A stretch of 43,809 nucleotides of DNA from Lojkania enalia (lineage: Eukaryota; Ascomycota; Dothideomycetes; Pleosporales). Below are positions 1 to 14,022 of the stretch, piece after piece. Under the pieces are notes generated by a model that saw only the letters and a program-made list of their open reading frames with translations, had not been told where the DNA came from and searched no databases. The DNA lies in the NCBI GenBank assembly GCA_010094045.1, contig ML986799.1, positions 1 to 43,809 on the forward strand, written 5' to 3'. The translations under genes were made by a program, and so were the position numbers. Every line of letters starts with the position of its first letter. Within the stretch, counting starts at the first letter, position 1.

Positions 1-943
1 TAGCGTTCTAAACCTATAACAACTTTTATAGAGCTAATTATACTTATCTAAAAGCCTATCTTATTAAAGTTATAGATATTATCTTTATAGATACTATATT
101 TAGCTACCGTTTCTTATACGAGCTTAAACTACGCGTTAATAACCTCTAGATCTTCTTATAATATCCTTTAACAGTTCTTTACTCGATTGAAAACTGTTTT
201 AAGCTTATTTATACGCGATATAGATCGTTTAGACTAGTTTTTAACTATAAGTGTCCCACCCTACGCACGTAATAGTTTATCTACTATATCTACCACCTTA
301 TAAAGCCGCGGCGTAAATCCTCGCAAATTAAGGTTAAAGATATATCGTACGATCGTCTGCTCTTCAGTTGCTATAAGCTTTATATAATTTGGTTAAGTTT
401 GAGGTTAAAAGGTAATTCTATAAAGCTGGTTAGAGAGCTGCTAGTATTATACGTTAAAAGCCGCTGCAGCGCGTCGCACGCTTCGAAATTAGCCTAAAGT
501 ATAGGCCTAAAGGGTAAGTTCAATTCTACCTTCTTAATTAGATAGATTAGCTTCGTATTGTTGAGATATAGCGTTGTGTACGGAAAAGTTGCTATACTAA
601 GAAAAAGTGGCCGGCTTAGTAGTATAGCCGGCTTGGTGGTGCTTTACGTTATAGTATTTATTATATTAAGAAAAAGTGGCCGCTTTAATAGTTTAGCTGC
701 TTTAATAGTAGAATATATTACCTCTAATACTAATCTTCTAAAGTATTTAAATACGCTATTAAAATAGGCTATAAAAGTATAGTAACTAGCCTACTTATAC
801 TTAAGTATCCTATCTAAAAAGGCTCGAGGACTCTAATTATAAGGTTTTTTTAGTAGAACGGTAAATGTAATATTATAAGATAGTAAAGATATTATTATAT
901 AATTCTAATCTAAATTCTTAGATCTTAAACCCTTCTAAATTAC
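1..943. other. RIP-degraded DNA left of Gypsy1, origin not identified
   Basis: AT-rich DNA strongly depleted in CA and TG. No transposon domain or host gene is recognisable. A 69-codon open frame at 558-767 (+) survives; it contains a short duplicated segment, but I would not call it a gene because the DNA around it is broken by TAA/TAG. The stretch ends where the 5' LTR of Gypsy1 begins. It may be the pre-insertion sequence of that element. Confidence 0.6.
595..716 (+). repeat. Short direct repeat, two diverged units
   Basis: Two units about 69 bp apart begin at roughly 597 and 666 and share the core aagaaaaagtggccg followed by a similar gctttagtagt-like stretch. In the + frame each encodes ILRKSGR followed by a Leu/Ala-rich run. 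It could be the remnant of a repeat protein or of a tandem duplication that has since diverged by RIP. Confidence 0.5.
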
Positions 944-1156
944 TATAATATCTTATAGCTTTAAGTTACGGGTTAATAATATAGAGTTATTTAATTTAGG
1001 GTTAAAATAGCTGAATTATACCCTATAAAGATAGTAGTAATTTATTTCTTTTTTATCAGCTATCTCTTTTCTAAGAAAACTAAATATACGAATATTTTAG
1101 CCCTACTACTCTATCTATTATTACTATACTATAATCTATTATACTAGCCTATTATA
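944..1156 (+). repeat. Gypsy1 5' LTR (213 bp)
   Basis: Aligns over its whole length with 14955-15167. The differences I see are almost all C/T or G/A transitions, and this copy carries more T and A (for example attata here against attaca there at the 3' end). Confidence 0.85.
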
Positions 1157-1229
1157 TTTAAATTGCTTAAACTCTTTAGAATAGTTTAATAGTAATTTCT
1201 AATATTATAAATACGTCTCCTACCTCTCT

Positions 1230-4200
1230 TAACCTAACAGCCGGCTTAGCTGGGTATATAAGAATTCTAACGTCTAGTAATAGGCGAGATACTAACCTTA
1301 GAACTAGTAAAGAACTTATTTAACTAGAAGAGTAGACTAGAATAAATATTTGTTAAACATCTAAAGAATTGTAGAATTATAGTACTATCTAATACTTTCT
1401 AGCTTAAAGTAGTATAGAGTAGGATGCGGATACTAAAGACTTAAAAAGACTATAATAATAGATATAAGTCGAACGAAATTAGAAGAATTTTAAATAGCTA
1501 TAGGAGATAAAGTAATAATATAAAGTAGGTAATATCTCTACAATTAATTCAGCTATTATTATACTAGAGAAAGTATAGCTGCTATAAACTACCTCTATTT
1601 AAGCTAACCTTCTTCGCTCTAAACCTCCTTATACTTATAAGAAAAAGAATTATATAGATTATAACCGATAGGTCTAAGACTATAAAAAGTATTTTATCTA
1701 GTTACTAGTAGACTTTTAGATAGAAAGATAGAAAGTTACTTTTACTTTTAAGTATATCTTAGAGTCTTTAAAGACTTTATAGAAGATATATAAAACTATA
1801 GAGCGCCAAAAGAGTACATACTAAATCCCTATATAAGATATCCTAAAAGTAAAGATACTAAGTATATTAGGAACTCTATTAGAATAAAGGTAAGAAGCTT
1901 TTAATACCTTAAAAAGGTATAGATAAAGGATAGACTAGTTTCTAACTAACTTATTAAATTATATAAAACTTCTATAAGAAGAAGTTAGAGAGATAAATAA
2001 AGACTATATAGTAAATAAGCTTATCTTAGCCTTATTTAAGCTAATAAGAAGAGATTTAAATCTCCTCCTAAAATTACAGCTTTAGATACTACTAGAAGTA
2101 GAAGAATATATAAATATAATCTTTAGACGTTACTAAAAACTTTATAAAAGATAAAAGGAGTATAATATAAGTAATTATAAAAGGCGAGGGTCCGATATTT
2201 TAGGTAAGAGTAATAGTATTCCGAAGAAGGCTAGAAAGAGCTAGAAACCCCTAAAGAGGTCTAGAAAAGGTAATATCTATTTAAAATAGCCTTCTATTAT
2301 ATATTAGATATATAGAAAGAAGGGCTATAAATCTTCTAACTATTTCTAGAAGAAAGAGAAGTTTAAAGGAACTTCTAAATAGAAGTTAGGAAAAGGTAAG
2401 AATTAGAAAGACTAAGCTCCTTTCTCCTAGCCTTTATTAAACTCTTTAAGAAGAGTAGAAAGCTAGGAAAATTATATAAATTACTTTTTTAAACTCCTAT
2501 AAAGTTGCTTATAATTAAGATAGTAGTAGAAGGTTTAGCTAAAAACGATTATTTAATTAACTTAGGTATATAACTAAATCTTCTTAATACTATACTTATA
2601 AAGTAGTATAGCCTAAAGATCGATCTACTACTAAAGTTAATAGTAGAAGCTATAAACAGCTCTAAGATTCTAATATATAGGACTATTATCGCGAAGGTTA
2701 CTATTAGGGACTAATATAATAAGGTTTAAGTCTATAAAGTACCGTTTATAATATTAGACTTTAAAGGGTATAAGGTTTACCTTAGAATACTCTAGATATA
2801 AGATTATAATCCGAAATTAAACTTTCTTAGTAGAAGGATACTCTTTAGGGGTAAAGGTTATAGGCTTACCCTAATTCTATAAGGTAGTACTAGAAGATGT
2901 AGAAGAGTTCGCGGAGACTATTATAGGTAGTAAAATAGATGTTTATACGTACCTAGTTAATTTAGTAGCTATAGTAGATAAAATTAGTGCTAGAACGGGC
3001 TAATTACAGCTAGAATATACTAATTTTAAGAATATATTTAATAAAAAGTAATCTTTAGTACTTATAAAGTATAGGCCTTAAGATTTAACTATAAACCTAC
3101 TAGAAGAAACTAGTCTTCTATATTAACTACTATATAATTTATCTTTAGTTAAGCTTTAGTATCTCTAAAAGTATCTAGATAAGTACTTATAATATATATA
3201 GATTAGGAGATTCTAATTACCTACTAGCGTACTAATCCTTTTTATAAAGAAGAAGAATAGTAGTTTAAAGTTCTATATAGATTATAGAGGCCTGAATAAG
3301 ATTACTATATATAATTAGCACCCTCTTCTCCTAATTTTAGAGTCGCTAGAGCGTCTAGTATAAGCTAAGTACTATATTAAGCTTAATATTAGAGAAGCTT
3401 ACTACAGAATTAGAATAAAAGAAGGAGATAAATAGAAGACCGCGTTTTATACTAGATACGGTTCTTTTAAATATACTGTTATACTGTTTAGCCTAATAAA
3501 TATACCAGCCCAATTTTAAGTATATATTAACTAGACGCTTATTAGCTTTATTAATATAATATATATTATATACTTAAATAATATCTTAATCTTCTCTAAT
3601 ATAAAAGAGAAATATACTAAGTATATTAAGGAAGTGCTTTAGAAACTACGCGAGGCTAAGCTCTTTATAAAACTTAGTAAGTATAACTTTTATACTAGAG
3701 AAATAGACTATCTAGGGTTTATTATTTGCTCTAAAGGGATTAAATTTAACTAGTCTTATAGACTATATAAAATATATAGATCTTTATTAGATTTATAAAC
3801 TACTATTATAGGTTTATTATAGGATTCTTAAGGATTATCTTACCTTTAATAAGATTAACCTAAAAGGAGCTAAAGACTATTAAAAGAAGCTATATCTAGA
3901 GAAGAGAAGAAAGTTAAGAGCTAGATATTAGTTAAAAAGAACTAGAAGCCTTTTAATAGTTAAAGAAAGCTTTTTTAAATATTTCTATCTTAACTTATAA
4001 GGGTTAAGGTTAATACTTTTAGGGGCGCTATTTTAGGCATTCTTAGCTAGCTTATAGAAGAGTAAGTAGGTAAGATAATATAGTAACCTATCAATTTCTT
4101 TTTAAGAAAGCTTAGTATAATAGAGTATAACTATAATATATATAACTAGAAACTACTCGTAATAGTAGAAAGTTTAGAGTACTAGCGTTAATATCTATAA

Positions 4201-5990
4201 GAAGTTATATTTAACCTTTATATAGACTATAATAACCTCTATTAGTTTATAGAAACGAAGACTTTAGTCTATTAATACGTATAATTATATCTTAAGCTTA
4301 TTAAGTACGATTATAACCTTATCTACTAGTCTAGTAAACTTAACCTAGCCGACAGACTATTATATTAACTAGACTATATAAAGGAAGTGTAGGCACCTTT
4401 AAAGAAGTCTAATATAAGATATATTAAACCTATATATACTAAGATTAGCCTAAAAAGAGTAGAAAGAACTAATTTAGACTAGAATAATAGTACTAAGATC
4501 CTTAAAGTTTTAATGGTAGTAACCTACGTATAGACTATTTAGAAAGGTTTTTCTCCTATCTAAGAAGTAGAAAAGACCTCTTTCTTAGACTAAGAATATT
4601 ATAACGGCCTAAAGTAGGCTAAAGAAGGTAATAAAAGGAAGATAGAGCTAATAATACTCTAAGAGAGGTAAAACGCCCTTAATTAGGTATATAACCATCC
4701 TATAGTAGATTATAGAGGATAGATAAAGATATATAAGAGAGTGTCGCATTAATTTTAGTAGAAAGGTATAAGGGATAATATTAAGGCCTACTATTAGGAT
4801 TGTTTAAAATATAGAAGAGTAAAAACTCTTAGGTATAAACTTTATAGCCTATTATAACTATTACCTGTACTAAGTAGATTATAAGAGTAAGTTATGTTTA
4901 ATTTTATTATAGAACTCCCTCTAAGTCTATTCTTTAGTTAAATATACAACTTAATTATTGTTTTTGTTAACTAGTTAACTAAAATAGCCTATTATATTCC
5001 TACTATCTCTACCTAGACTATAGAAGACCTAATATAAGTCTAGATATATAATATTACCCGATTATATAGTATTTTAGAGTTAATAATATCCAACTATAGT
5101 ATTCTAATAAAATTAAAATCTTAAAAAACCTTTTACTATTATTTAGCGTTTTAGTAAGGTTTTAGTTTAACCTATTATCTAGAGACTAATAGGCTAATAA
5201 AAAGATAAAACTAGACGCTCGAGTAGTATTTATATTATTTCTACTACTTAGAGTAAGACGATTAGATAGTTTAACTATCTATAGCAGAGTTTACGTATAA
5301 TAATAGCGCTTATATAACTACTACTATCTTACCTTTTCGCGTTTATTATAGTATAGATTTCTAAGGATCTAATTAACCAGGCGAGCCTTTAGGAGAGGGA
5401 GAAGCTCCTTTAGTAAGAGGTATAACAGCTAAAGTACTAGTATTATAAAGTAAATATAAAGCGAAGATTAGTACTATAATAGCTTATTAAAAGAAATATA
5501 TAGATAAGAAGAGAAAGTACTTATTTCTAGTAGTAGGAGATAAAGTACTAGTATTAAATTAATATATTAAGTTAACCCGTCCTAAGAAGAAATTAGATTA
5601 GAAATATTTTAGACCTAGTATAGTAATAAAGGTTATAACGCCTATAATCTACTAGATTAACCTTTTAAAATTAAATAGTATCTATCTAGTATTTTATATA
5701 TCTTTATTAAAGCTATATAACTTAAAAGGGCCTATTTAGAGCCTAAATAGCCTAATATAAGATACTTTATACTAATTTAAAGATAATATATATAAAATTA
5801 ATTATATTATTAAACGAAAGTAAAATTCTATTAGAATATAGAAATACTTAATTAAATAGAAGAATTACCTAAACTCTAAGAATAGTTAGAAGCTAGAAGT
5901 AAATATTAGTACTAATACTCTATAAGAATTCTAGAAAAAGAAGAGTATTAAACTAAAGAGATTAAGTAAGCCTATTAAAGACCGTAGACG
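1230..5990 (+). pseudogene. Gypsy1 gag-pol relic with chromodomain
   Basis: Broken by many TAA/TAG codons, but the order of domains can be read. Gag is at about 1.3-2.5 kb, with a zinc knuckle near 2280-2350 whose Cys/His codons are partly mutated. A protease-like region follows near 2.5-2.9 kb. Reverse transcriptase runs about 3.16-3.78 kb with a readable KKKNSSLKFYIDYRGLNK-like segment; its active-site YLDD reads YLNN at 3571-3582, so both catalytic Asp are lost. RNase H is about 3.8-4.35 kb, integrase about 4.64-5.7 kb with a His/Cys zinc-binding region near 4690-4830, and a chromodomain near 5785-5875 (YLIK.KNYLNSKNS, the Trp codons now TAG). Chromodomain-bearing Ty3/Gypsy elements are known to target heterochromatin. 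This copy cannot make protein. Confidence 0.85.
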
Positions 5991-7109
5991 TTCTTTAAAA
6001 AAGAAGAAGAATAACTAAATTATTCTAGAGTATAACTTTTATATAAACTTTCTAGTTAATATAGCTACTTTTATCTAGTTTTTCTTAAATTAAGGTTTTT
6101 TATAGGTATTTAATAGTACTATTACTAGACTAAAGTTATATAAATAAGGTTTAGGAATAAGTACCTATAAAGTTAGCCTTATATATTAATATAAGTTCTT
6201 TAGTAATTGTAAGAAGTAGTAATTCCTACTATTAATACTAGAAGGACTATATTATAGTATATTATAGACTAGAATAGTATATAGGAGGTAGAAATATTAT
6301 ATTATTCTAAATATAGTACTAATCTAGGCTATAAGATACTTAACCGGGGTAATATATCTATAGAAATGCTAGAGAACCTGTTAATATCTAAAAAAACTAC
6401 TATCTACTAATATTTATACCTTACTATAATCTTTTCCTCTACTATAACTTAGTTAAGCCTTTTTAATAGGGCGAATAGGCTAAAAGTGTTAGTATAGAAT
6501 AATATAGTACGATATAGTCCAGATTAACTTATAGAAGACTTTATTTCCTTTACTTTAATATATTTATTATTATCTATATTAAGAAGATTCTCCTTAGCTT
6601 TATACTTATACGCTATACTAATCTTAGTATAATTTTAGCTAGTAAGTTTAATTCTAGACGAGATTTTCTTATCCTTACTATTATAGGCGAATAGAAAGTT
6701 AGAATCTTTCTTACTAAGCTTAGATATTACTATTAGTACTAGAATATATAAAAAAGAACTAAAATATATATTTAAGTTTACTTAACTATTATTTAAATAG
6801 TATTTTAAACCTTTTAGGCTAGTTAGATCTTATTACTACTAATATAGGCGGTAATAAGAGCTTTAATAACTTAATTAACCTTTATAATATACTTTAGTAT
6901 AGATAGGTCTAGCTATAGATATATTAGCTATAAGAAGGTTAGAGTATATTATATTAGCCTAGAATATACTTTAAAATAATCTTTATTATTCTTTTTAAAG
7001 TAGTAGAAATAGATATTATATTAAATACCTTTATAGAGATATTCTACTATAAGTAGGTCTGAAGAAGCGAATTTACAGTTACTATCTACTTCGTATAGTT
7101 TTATAACGG
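5991..7109 (+). other. Gypsy1 internal DNA after the chromodomain, no gene recognised
   Basis: About 1.1 kb of RIP-mutated DNA between the end of the chromodomain-like region and the insertion point of Gypsy2. Short runs near 6.55-6.85 kb look like a decayed + frame (aliphatic, Leu/Ile-rich), but I cannot assign them to a family. Together with 14294-14954 this gives Gypsy1 about 1.8 kb of sequence between the chromodomain and its 3' LTR. Confidence 0.5.
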
Positions 7110-7380
7110 TGTAGATAAGATAATAGGTCCGAATATAGTACGAATCTACTTAGAGGTATATAGGAGTGCGTAGGGGTTTAGGGACCTAGGAATTCTATTA
7201 ACACCTATAGGCCTTATACAAAAGGATATAGAAGAACTACTAAGCTACTTATAAGGGAGTATACAACTATATACAGAAGGGAAAAGGGGTAGAACCGGGG
7301 GTAGAATAAGATAAGTAAAAAGCTTTAGGATAAGGTTGTATATAAAGCTTTTCGTAGAACGATTTCTTTACATTATTATA
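7110..7380 (-). repeat. Gypsy2 3' LTR (271 bp)
   Basis: Matches 14023-14293 in the same orientation and 37177-37447 in the opposite one. The ends read TGTA...TATA; TATA is TACA after a C-to-T change. The C-rich run ctacccccctcctt directly inside it (7381-7394) is, on the - strand, a G-rich polypurine tract. Confidence 0.85.
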
Positions 7381-8600
7381 CTACCCCCCTCCTTATAGGC
7401 TAATAGTCCCTATCTACGCTGGTTTAGGAGGGAATCGGGGCTATTATAGATAGGTTCTAGTATAAAGAAATTTCTTTAAAGAGGTATTTACCGGTAAGAG
7501 CTAATACGCGCGGTTACCTATAGAGATGCGTTTATTAACGTAATATTAAGTAAGGTTTTTACAGTAAGTATAATTAACCTATATATTAGCTAGTAACTAC
7601 TATTATAATAGTTTATTAATATTGTAATTTTGTCGCGTATAGTAAAAAGCATTTACCAGCCTTAGTATATTACTAGATTACTATTAACTAAGCTTTCTTA
7701 ACTAAATAATAACTTCTACTCTATATATATTATTATGCGTCCCCAGTACTATTAATTATTAAAGTATTACTAACGCCTTATAGAAAAAATTAATTAATAT
7801 ACTATTCCGCCCGCCTTCTAAAGCCTCTTTAAAAGCCTTCTAGATTATCTACCTTTAAGCTATACGCGCGCTCGCCCGCGGGTAGTATATAATATTTATC
7901 TTTCAGTCCCTAAGATTAAAAAAATATAAGTATTATACCTTATAAAATAAAAAGTACAACCCCGTATAAATCGCATCTAATACTAGTAGAGTACTTACTA
8001 CTAACGTACTTATAGATCTCCTCCTATTATAAAGAGGAGTTTCTAGTCCTCCGGGGCCATTTTAAACTATAAGTAGCAGCCTAATATATAGGGGATAAGA
8101 AGGATAAAAAGGTAGCTTTTAAGGTTGTTTTAGAGTCCGTTTATAATCTAGTATTTATAGTCTAGATTATAAGGAGTTAGGAAGATAGCCTTCTTATAGC
8201 TAGTATCCAGATAGCTTTATTCTACTAGAGTACTAAGTTACTCCGTCGGGTTTCGGCCTTAGAGGCTCTAATATCTAGCCTTTAAGCTAATATCGCGGCG
8301 CTCTTAGGCGGTTAAAAATAAGGTAGAAAAGGTTTAAGGGGAGTTTAGAGGGAAGGAAGGAGAAGAAGAGTAGAAGAGGAAAGAACTAGAGAGGTATCTA
8401 ACAGCCTACTATTAGACCCTCTAGATTTTATAGAGAAGTAATTTCGGGCCTATACTTTAGTTTTTAAAATCTACTACTTAACTCTTATATATTATTATCT
8501 ACTAGATAATTTATATTCTCTATACTATTCTTATATACTTTAATCTATTTAGTTAGGATTTTTAGAGGTTTTAGCTAATTTAGATACTTATTATAAAAAG
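7381..8600. other. Long 3' non-coding part of Gypsy2 with an antisense coding-like relic
   Basis: About 1.2 kb lie between the chromodomain relic and the 3' LTR. The element's own coding strand shows nothing here. The + strand holds a frame at about 8093-8313 whose stops are all TAG or TAA where Gln codons would fit. It ends in a heptad-like stretch (LLRRVSALEALISSL) that looks like a coiled coil. This could be a small antisense gene carried by the element, a fragment of another repeat, or chance. Confidence 0.4.
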
Positions 8601-11600
8601 CTCTCAGCTTATAAGACGAACCTATAAAATTTAAGGCTTTATACTAGACCGGGTTAGAATTATATCCTACCCATTTTATACAGTATTTAAGGGTCTTATA
8701 ATATAGCTTACTAGCTAGTATTTCCTTAACCTCCCACTCTTCTACCCCCTTAATAGCGATAGTAGGTGGTTTCGGAGCTTCTTACCCTAGTAGAGAGTCC
8801 TAAGGGTTTTTATACAGTAGGTTTAGTGCGAAGATATTATATATTCTTAACCCTAGGGGTAGCTATAGATAGTATAAGTTTCTAACCTACTCTAGTACTT
8901 TAAAAGGGCCCTCCTATTAATCAGATAACTTTCAGCTTAGTCTCTAGACCGTAAGGTTCTTAGTATTTAGATAGATTATATTACTAATCTACTAATTAAT
9001 TAGTTATTAGTAATAGTTAATAATAGATTATATATAATTCTAAACCTTCTTAATATTAGCCTTTACGGTTTTCTAGGCTATATATATATAAGTTACTAAA
9101 GCTAAGATATCCTTATAATTTAATTTGTCTATTATAGTAATAGAATTAACGGAATATTTCTAATCCTAACTCTAATAGGGCTTAAATCCGTATAGAATCT
9201 AATATAGGGATATTCTAATAGTTATATAGGATAGAGTTACTTATACTCGGTTAATTATAGGTAATAGAGAACTCTAGTTATTTTAGTAGAAGGATATAAA
9301 AGGGCGCAGTCTCTAATTAATATACTTATTTATAATCTCTATCTATCTATTAGTTTCTTTATAATAAGTAGTAGATAGTTTAATCTTTATACCTAAGATA
9401 TAGTAGAATTTAAACTAGAAACTAGATATAAACTAAGGTCTTTAGTCTAAAATAATAGTTTTAGGCGTATAGCTAAAGTAGTATACCTATTAAATAAATA
9501 ATTCGGCTATTCCCTGTACGTTAATTATATAATAGTAGGAAATAGATACCGCTTATTTAGACAGGCGATTAATTACTACTATAATCTAATTATATCTAAA
9601 CTTATCTATAAGAAAATTCTTAAAGTTAATATATAGATGCTATATTAGTTAATTTAGTATAGGAAGTAGGTAGATAAAACCTAGGGTTCGGGTTTATATT
9701 AGATAAGCTTTATAGTATAAAATATAATTCCGTATATATCGTTTATAAGTAGCCTCTATACTCTTCTAGTAGTACTTCTAGGATAGTAACTAATAGGTTT
9801 TAGTAGCGTTTGGGTGTGCGGAGGATACTTAATTATAAGCCTCTTATATAAGTTATATATAAAGGCCTGAATCTAATAGAATATATAAGTAATTGTTATA
9901 GAGGAGTAGTCTATTCTCTATCTAATACTTATAGGATAAGAGGGTGCGTTCCTATATAAAGGGGCTCGGTTTTCTTATAGTAATATATTGATCAACTCTA
10001 GAAAGTCTAGTAATATAACCTACTCTTAGCCTTTAATAATATTTAGTATAGCTACTTAAGTTATTATTTAAATAATATAGGATTAGACTAATTCGGTATT
10101 AATTCGGGGGTGAAGTTAATACAGTCTAAATAGAACTCTTAACTAGTTATTAGTTTAAGCTACTTTTAAGTTTTTTATATCTTATTTGTAACGGCTAAAG
10201 ATATCTACTCTAGTATTATTCTTACCTAGAATATACTTAATTCGGAACTAATACTAAGCTAATTCCTTAGTCTAATAAACCTAATAAGTATTAAATACCT
10301 TTATAGTTATAAAATATTCGAGTAAGCGATAATTAGTATATACTAGAGTCCTAGTAGCTATAGAAGTAAATTCTACCTTCTATTACTTAAACGTAGTAAT
10401 AATTATAAATAGTTCCTTATTATAAATCTCCCAGTTTAGTTCTAAACTGGATAGAACCTTACTGTAGAATGCTATAGGATACTATTTTCCGTTAAAATAT
10501 TTCTATAATAGTACTTCTATAACTACTCTATTAGAGGTATTAGTTTCCATTTTTATTTCTAATATAGAGTTAAAGTAGTAGAATATAGGTATACTTAACA
10601 GGGCTGACTTTAATTTCTTAAAGGTAATATTATATTCTAAAATCTATATAAAAGGAGTTATAGGGCTTTATAGTATAATAATTAGTTTTATAACACGCGA
10701 GAATTCTGGTATAAACTATTAATAGAATCTAGTAAAACCTAAGAAAGATTTTATACCTATTATAGTAGTAGGTAGTTACTAGTTATATAATACTTCTACC
10801 TTCTCTAGATTAACCTTAAGACTTTTATTTAAGAGGATATAGTTAAGGTATTTAGTTTGGGTAATATAGAATTCGCTCTTCTTAATATTAACTTATAACC
10901 CTACTTAACGTAATCTCTTAAGAACTTTCTTAACGTAGATAGTATATATCGCCTCGTCTTTAGAGTAGATAAAGATGTCGTCTAGGTAAGCAATATAGAA
11001 ATCATCTAGGTAGTTAATTAATACGTTGTTTATATAGCGCTGGTAAGTTACTAGGCTATTATATAATCTAAAAGGTAGAATTTTATACTTATAGGTTCTA
11101 TATCGAGTCTAAAAGGTAGTATATTTCTTAAAACTAGAGTCTATTCTAATCTTGTTAAAGGCCGCGCGAATGTTAAACTTAGTAAAGATTACTATCTTAG
11201 TAGACTTAAATAGGAGTTTATCTATACGTGGTATCGGATATATATTCTTATAGATAAGAGTATTAAGTTTATAATAATCTATACAGATATATAGGTTACT
11301 ATTAAATTTATAGATGTAAAGGATTGGAAATATAAAAGAGCTCTAACTCTACTTAATATACCTATACTATAGATTATCTATAATATACTTTTTAGTTACT
11401 TCTAGCTTCTTAATATTCTACTTATATAACGGGCTGTAACTATTAGAGAGGGGCTCTATAAGAATAATCTTATAATTATAAGAGCGGTATTCTAGCAATT
11501 AATAAGCCGCAGTTTTACTAAATATATTCTAATACCTATAATATTTAGATAGTAATCGGAGATTTACTAGTACTTCGTTTTCAGCCTCGTCTTCTAGTTC

Positions 11601-13560
11601 TAGGGCTTACTTATCTTTAATCAGCCGCTCAATTTCGTATAGAGATATAGAGAAAAACTTGTTCTCTTTTCTCTTTATATTAAAGTAGAAAGTATTAGCT
11701 AAGATAAGAGTAATAATAAAAGAATAGACTTTTCTTAGATTAGATTCGGACTTTATTATATATAGGCGTATAGGAGCTCTAAGCTTATTTAGACTATAGG
11801 CTATAAGAGACTAATATAGTTTTAATAGTCTTAGTAGACCTTTAATATAATAAATAGTCGGACTATAGAACTACTAATACTAGTTCTTTTCCTATAGAGC
11901 GTCGCGTTACTAGATGTCTAGCTTTATCTCCTTATTATATACTAGCTAAGTTAATTATATAAGAAGAGAAGGTAAAGGATTATAAGTAGTAGGATACTTA
12001 AAAAGCTATATAATCCAATTCTTATCTATATCTAGCTAGAGTTAAAAATAATATAACTATTTAATACTAATAATATAATCTTAAATACTTAGATCTATAA
12101 TAATAAATAGGTAGTTTTAGATAGTTCTCCTATTAATTTACAGGTATAAGTAGATATATTAATTAACTAGGGTTTAGATTCGGTCCTAAAAACCTTTAAT
12201 AGTAATTTTAAAGGGTAAGTATTATATTAATATATATAGAGCTTAGGAGAGTAATCTAGCTACTATAGAATTAAGGAATAGGAAGCCTTAGGCGCCTATA
12301 TTAATAAGGGTATTTAGTTGTATACTAACGCCTTTTAAATATAGAATAGTAGGAATTTAGAAATACTTTTCTCTAAATAAATACAACAAATCAATATTTA
12401 ATAAGTTATATTTACTTAAGCCTAGAATAGAGAGTTTTCTTAAACGTCTCTATTTCCCACCTAAAAACTATCTAGGTAGTACTTATTTACGTCTAGAAAC
12501 TCTTCTTCTTTAATCTTTTCTTATTTAACTTCTATCTTTTATACTTTAAAGACTATATATTTATTTATAAAGTATCCTAGTTTACTATAATTATAGTAAT
12601 TACCTAGAGTTATATACCTTTTAGGTGTAAAAGTCTTATTAGGTTGTTAGAGAGTAATTATAGTAGAACGAGGTATTAATACTAGAGTAGATTAGGGTAG
12701 TATTAGATTATAGGTTACCTTAAATAAACTCTTAGAAATCTTCTAGTACTAATCTAAATTTACTTTAGCTATAACCTATAGGCTAATAGTTCGTTCTAAA
12801 AGACTAGAAATACTCCTACTTTCTATATTATAGGCTGTTAAGTAGATAACTATAGTATTAAAAAAGCCTTTCTATATAAGCTTAAAGCTAAGGTTTAGTA
12901 TCCTTAGGTTAGGGAGAATCTTATCCTATAGGTAGAAGAACTACTTAGATTAGGATACGGATCCTCTAATAGCTATACTAATAAAGCGAGCTTTAAAAGT
13001 TAAAAACACTTCTCTCTTATTTATCCTTAAGACCTAAAACGCCTATTATACCTCTATCTCTTTATTACCTATAATAAAATACAATTATAGAAGTAAAATT
13101 ATTTCTTTAATATTCTTAAACTAATACTAGTCTAATTTAGCTAGATATTTTAGCTCTAGATACCCTTTTATAGTACTAGAGGTATATCTCTATACTAACG
13201 CTATATATATACGCTCTATTAGATAGTAATTTATATTAATCTTAAGTTAGTCTAGAATTAAAGCTTGCTATTATTTAAATATAGGTTTACTACTATTTAT
13301 AAAGCTTTTAATCTTAGACGTATATTTAGTAAGGTAGGCTTAAGAGGGCTTAAGGGTAGCTAAGAAGTTTCTTACTAGGGGAGTTGTAAAAGTTTTCTAG
13401 TATATTATTAGTTCTAATTTAGTAGTTTATAGAGGTTAATTAAGACTAATAGTTCTCTATTATATTAAACATATAATCTTCTCCTATAAAATTATAATTT
13501 ATTCCTTAAAGATTTATTTACTCTAATTTCCCTCTAAATTAGATAGGTTCTTTATTATAG
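8600..13560 (-). pseudogene. Gypsy2 gag-pol relic with intact YLDD codons and chromodomain
   Basis: Read on the - strand. A zinc knuckle lies near 12610-12560 (NYYNYSKLGYFINKY, where each Tyr at a Cys position is a TGT-to-TAT change). Reverse transcriptase has the run YINNVLINYLDDF followed by AYLDDI. The catalytic YLDD codons at 10988-10977 are unmutated, unlike in Gypsy1 and Gypsy3. Integrase shows the His/Cys region near 9850-9720 (KRYIRNYILYYKAY, Cys to Tyr). The chromodomain near 8700-8620 reads LKYCIKWVGYNSNPV followed by a stop at a Trp position. Multiple TAG/TAA codons make it non-functional. Confidence 0.85.
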
Positions 13561-14022
13561 GCCCTATAGAAAGGGGTCTGCTTATTATAGGGCCCCCTAT
13601 AAGAGGTAATAGTTGTTCTATACGCGTAGATAGAAGCTTACTTTTACTACAACTTATACATATATCGATTCTAGTATAGGAATTAGAAGGTAAATTATAG
13701 TTAGATATTAGTAGTTACCTCTAATTCTAATAGGTTATTAATAGTCTTCGAGTTTTTACCTAGGCGCACTCTACGCAGCTTTTCTAAAAGTAATCCTAAT
13801 TATAGGAGATAGGAAGTTCTAAACCTAAAGGCTTTAGTTAATAGGAGGTTTTTAAGATTCTATCTAAATAACTAAATAATTTAATATAATAGTATATAAG
13901 TATTATAATCTAAACTAAATTAGGTATATCTTAAACTTAAATATAGTTAAATAAACAATTAATACGATATTATTAAAGAGGCTATTACTAGTAGTATTAA
14001 GTTCTTCTATATAATATAATAG

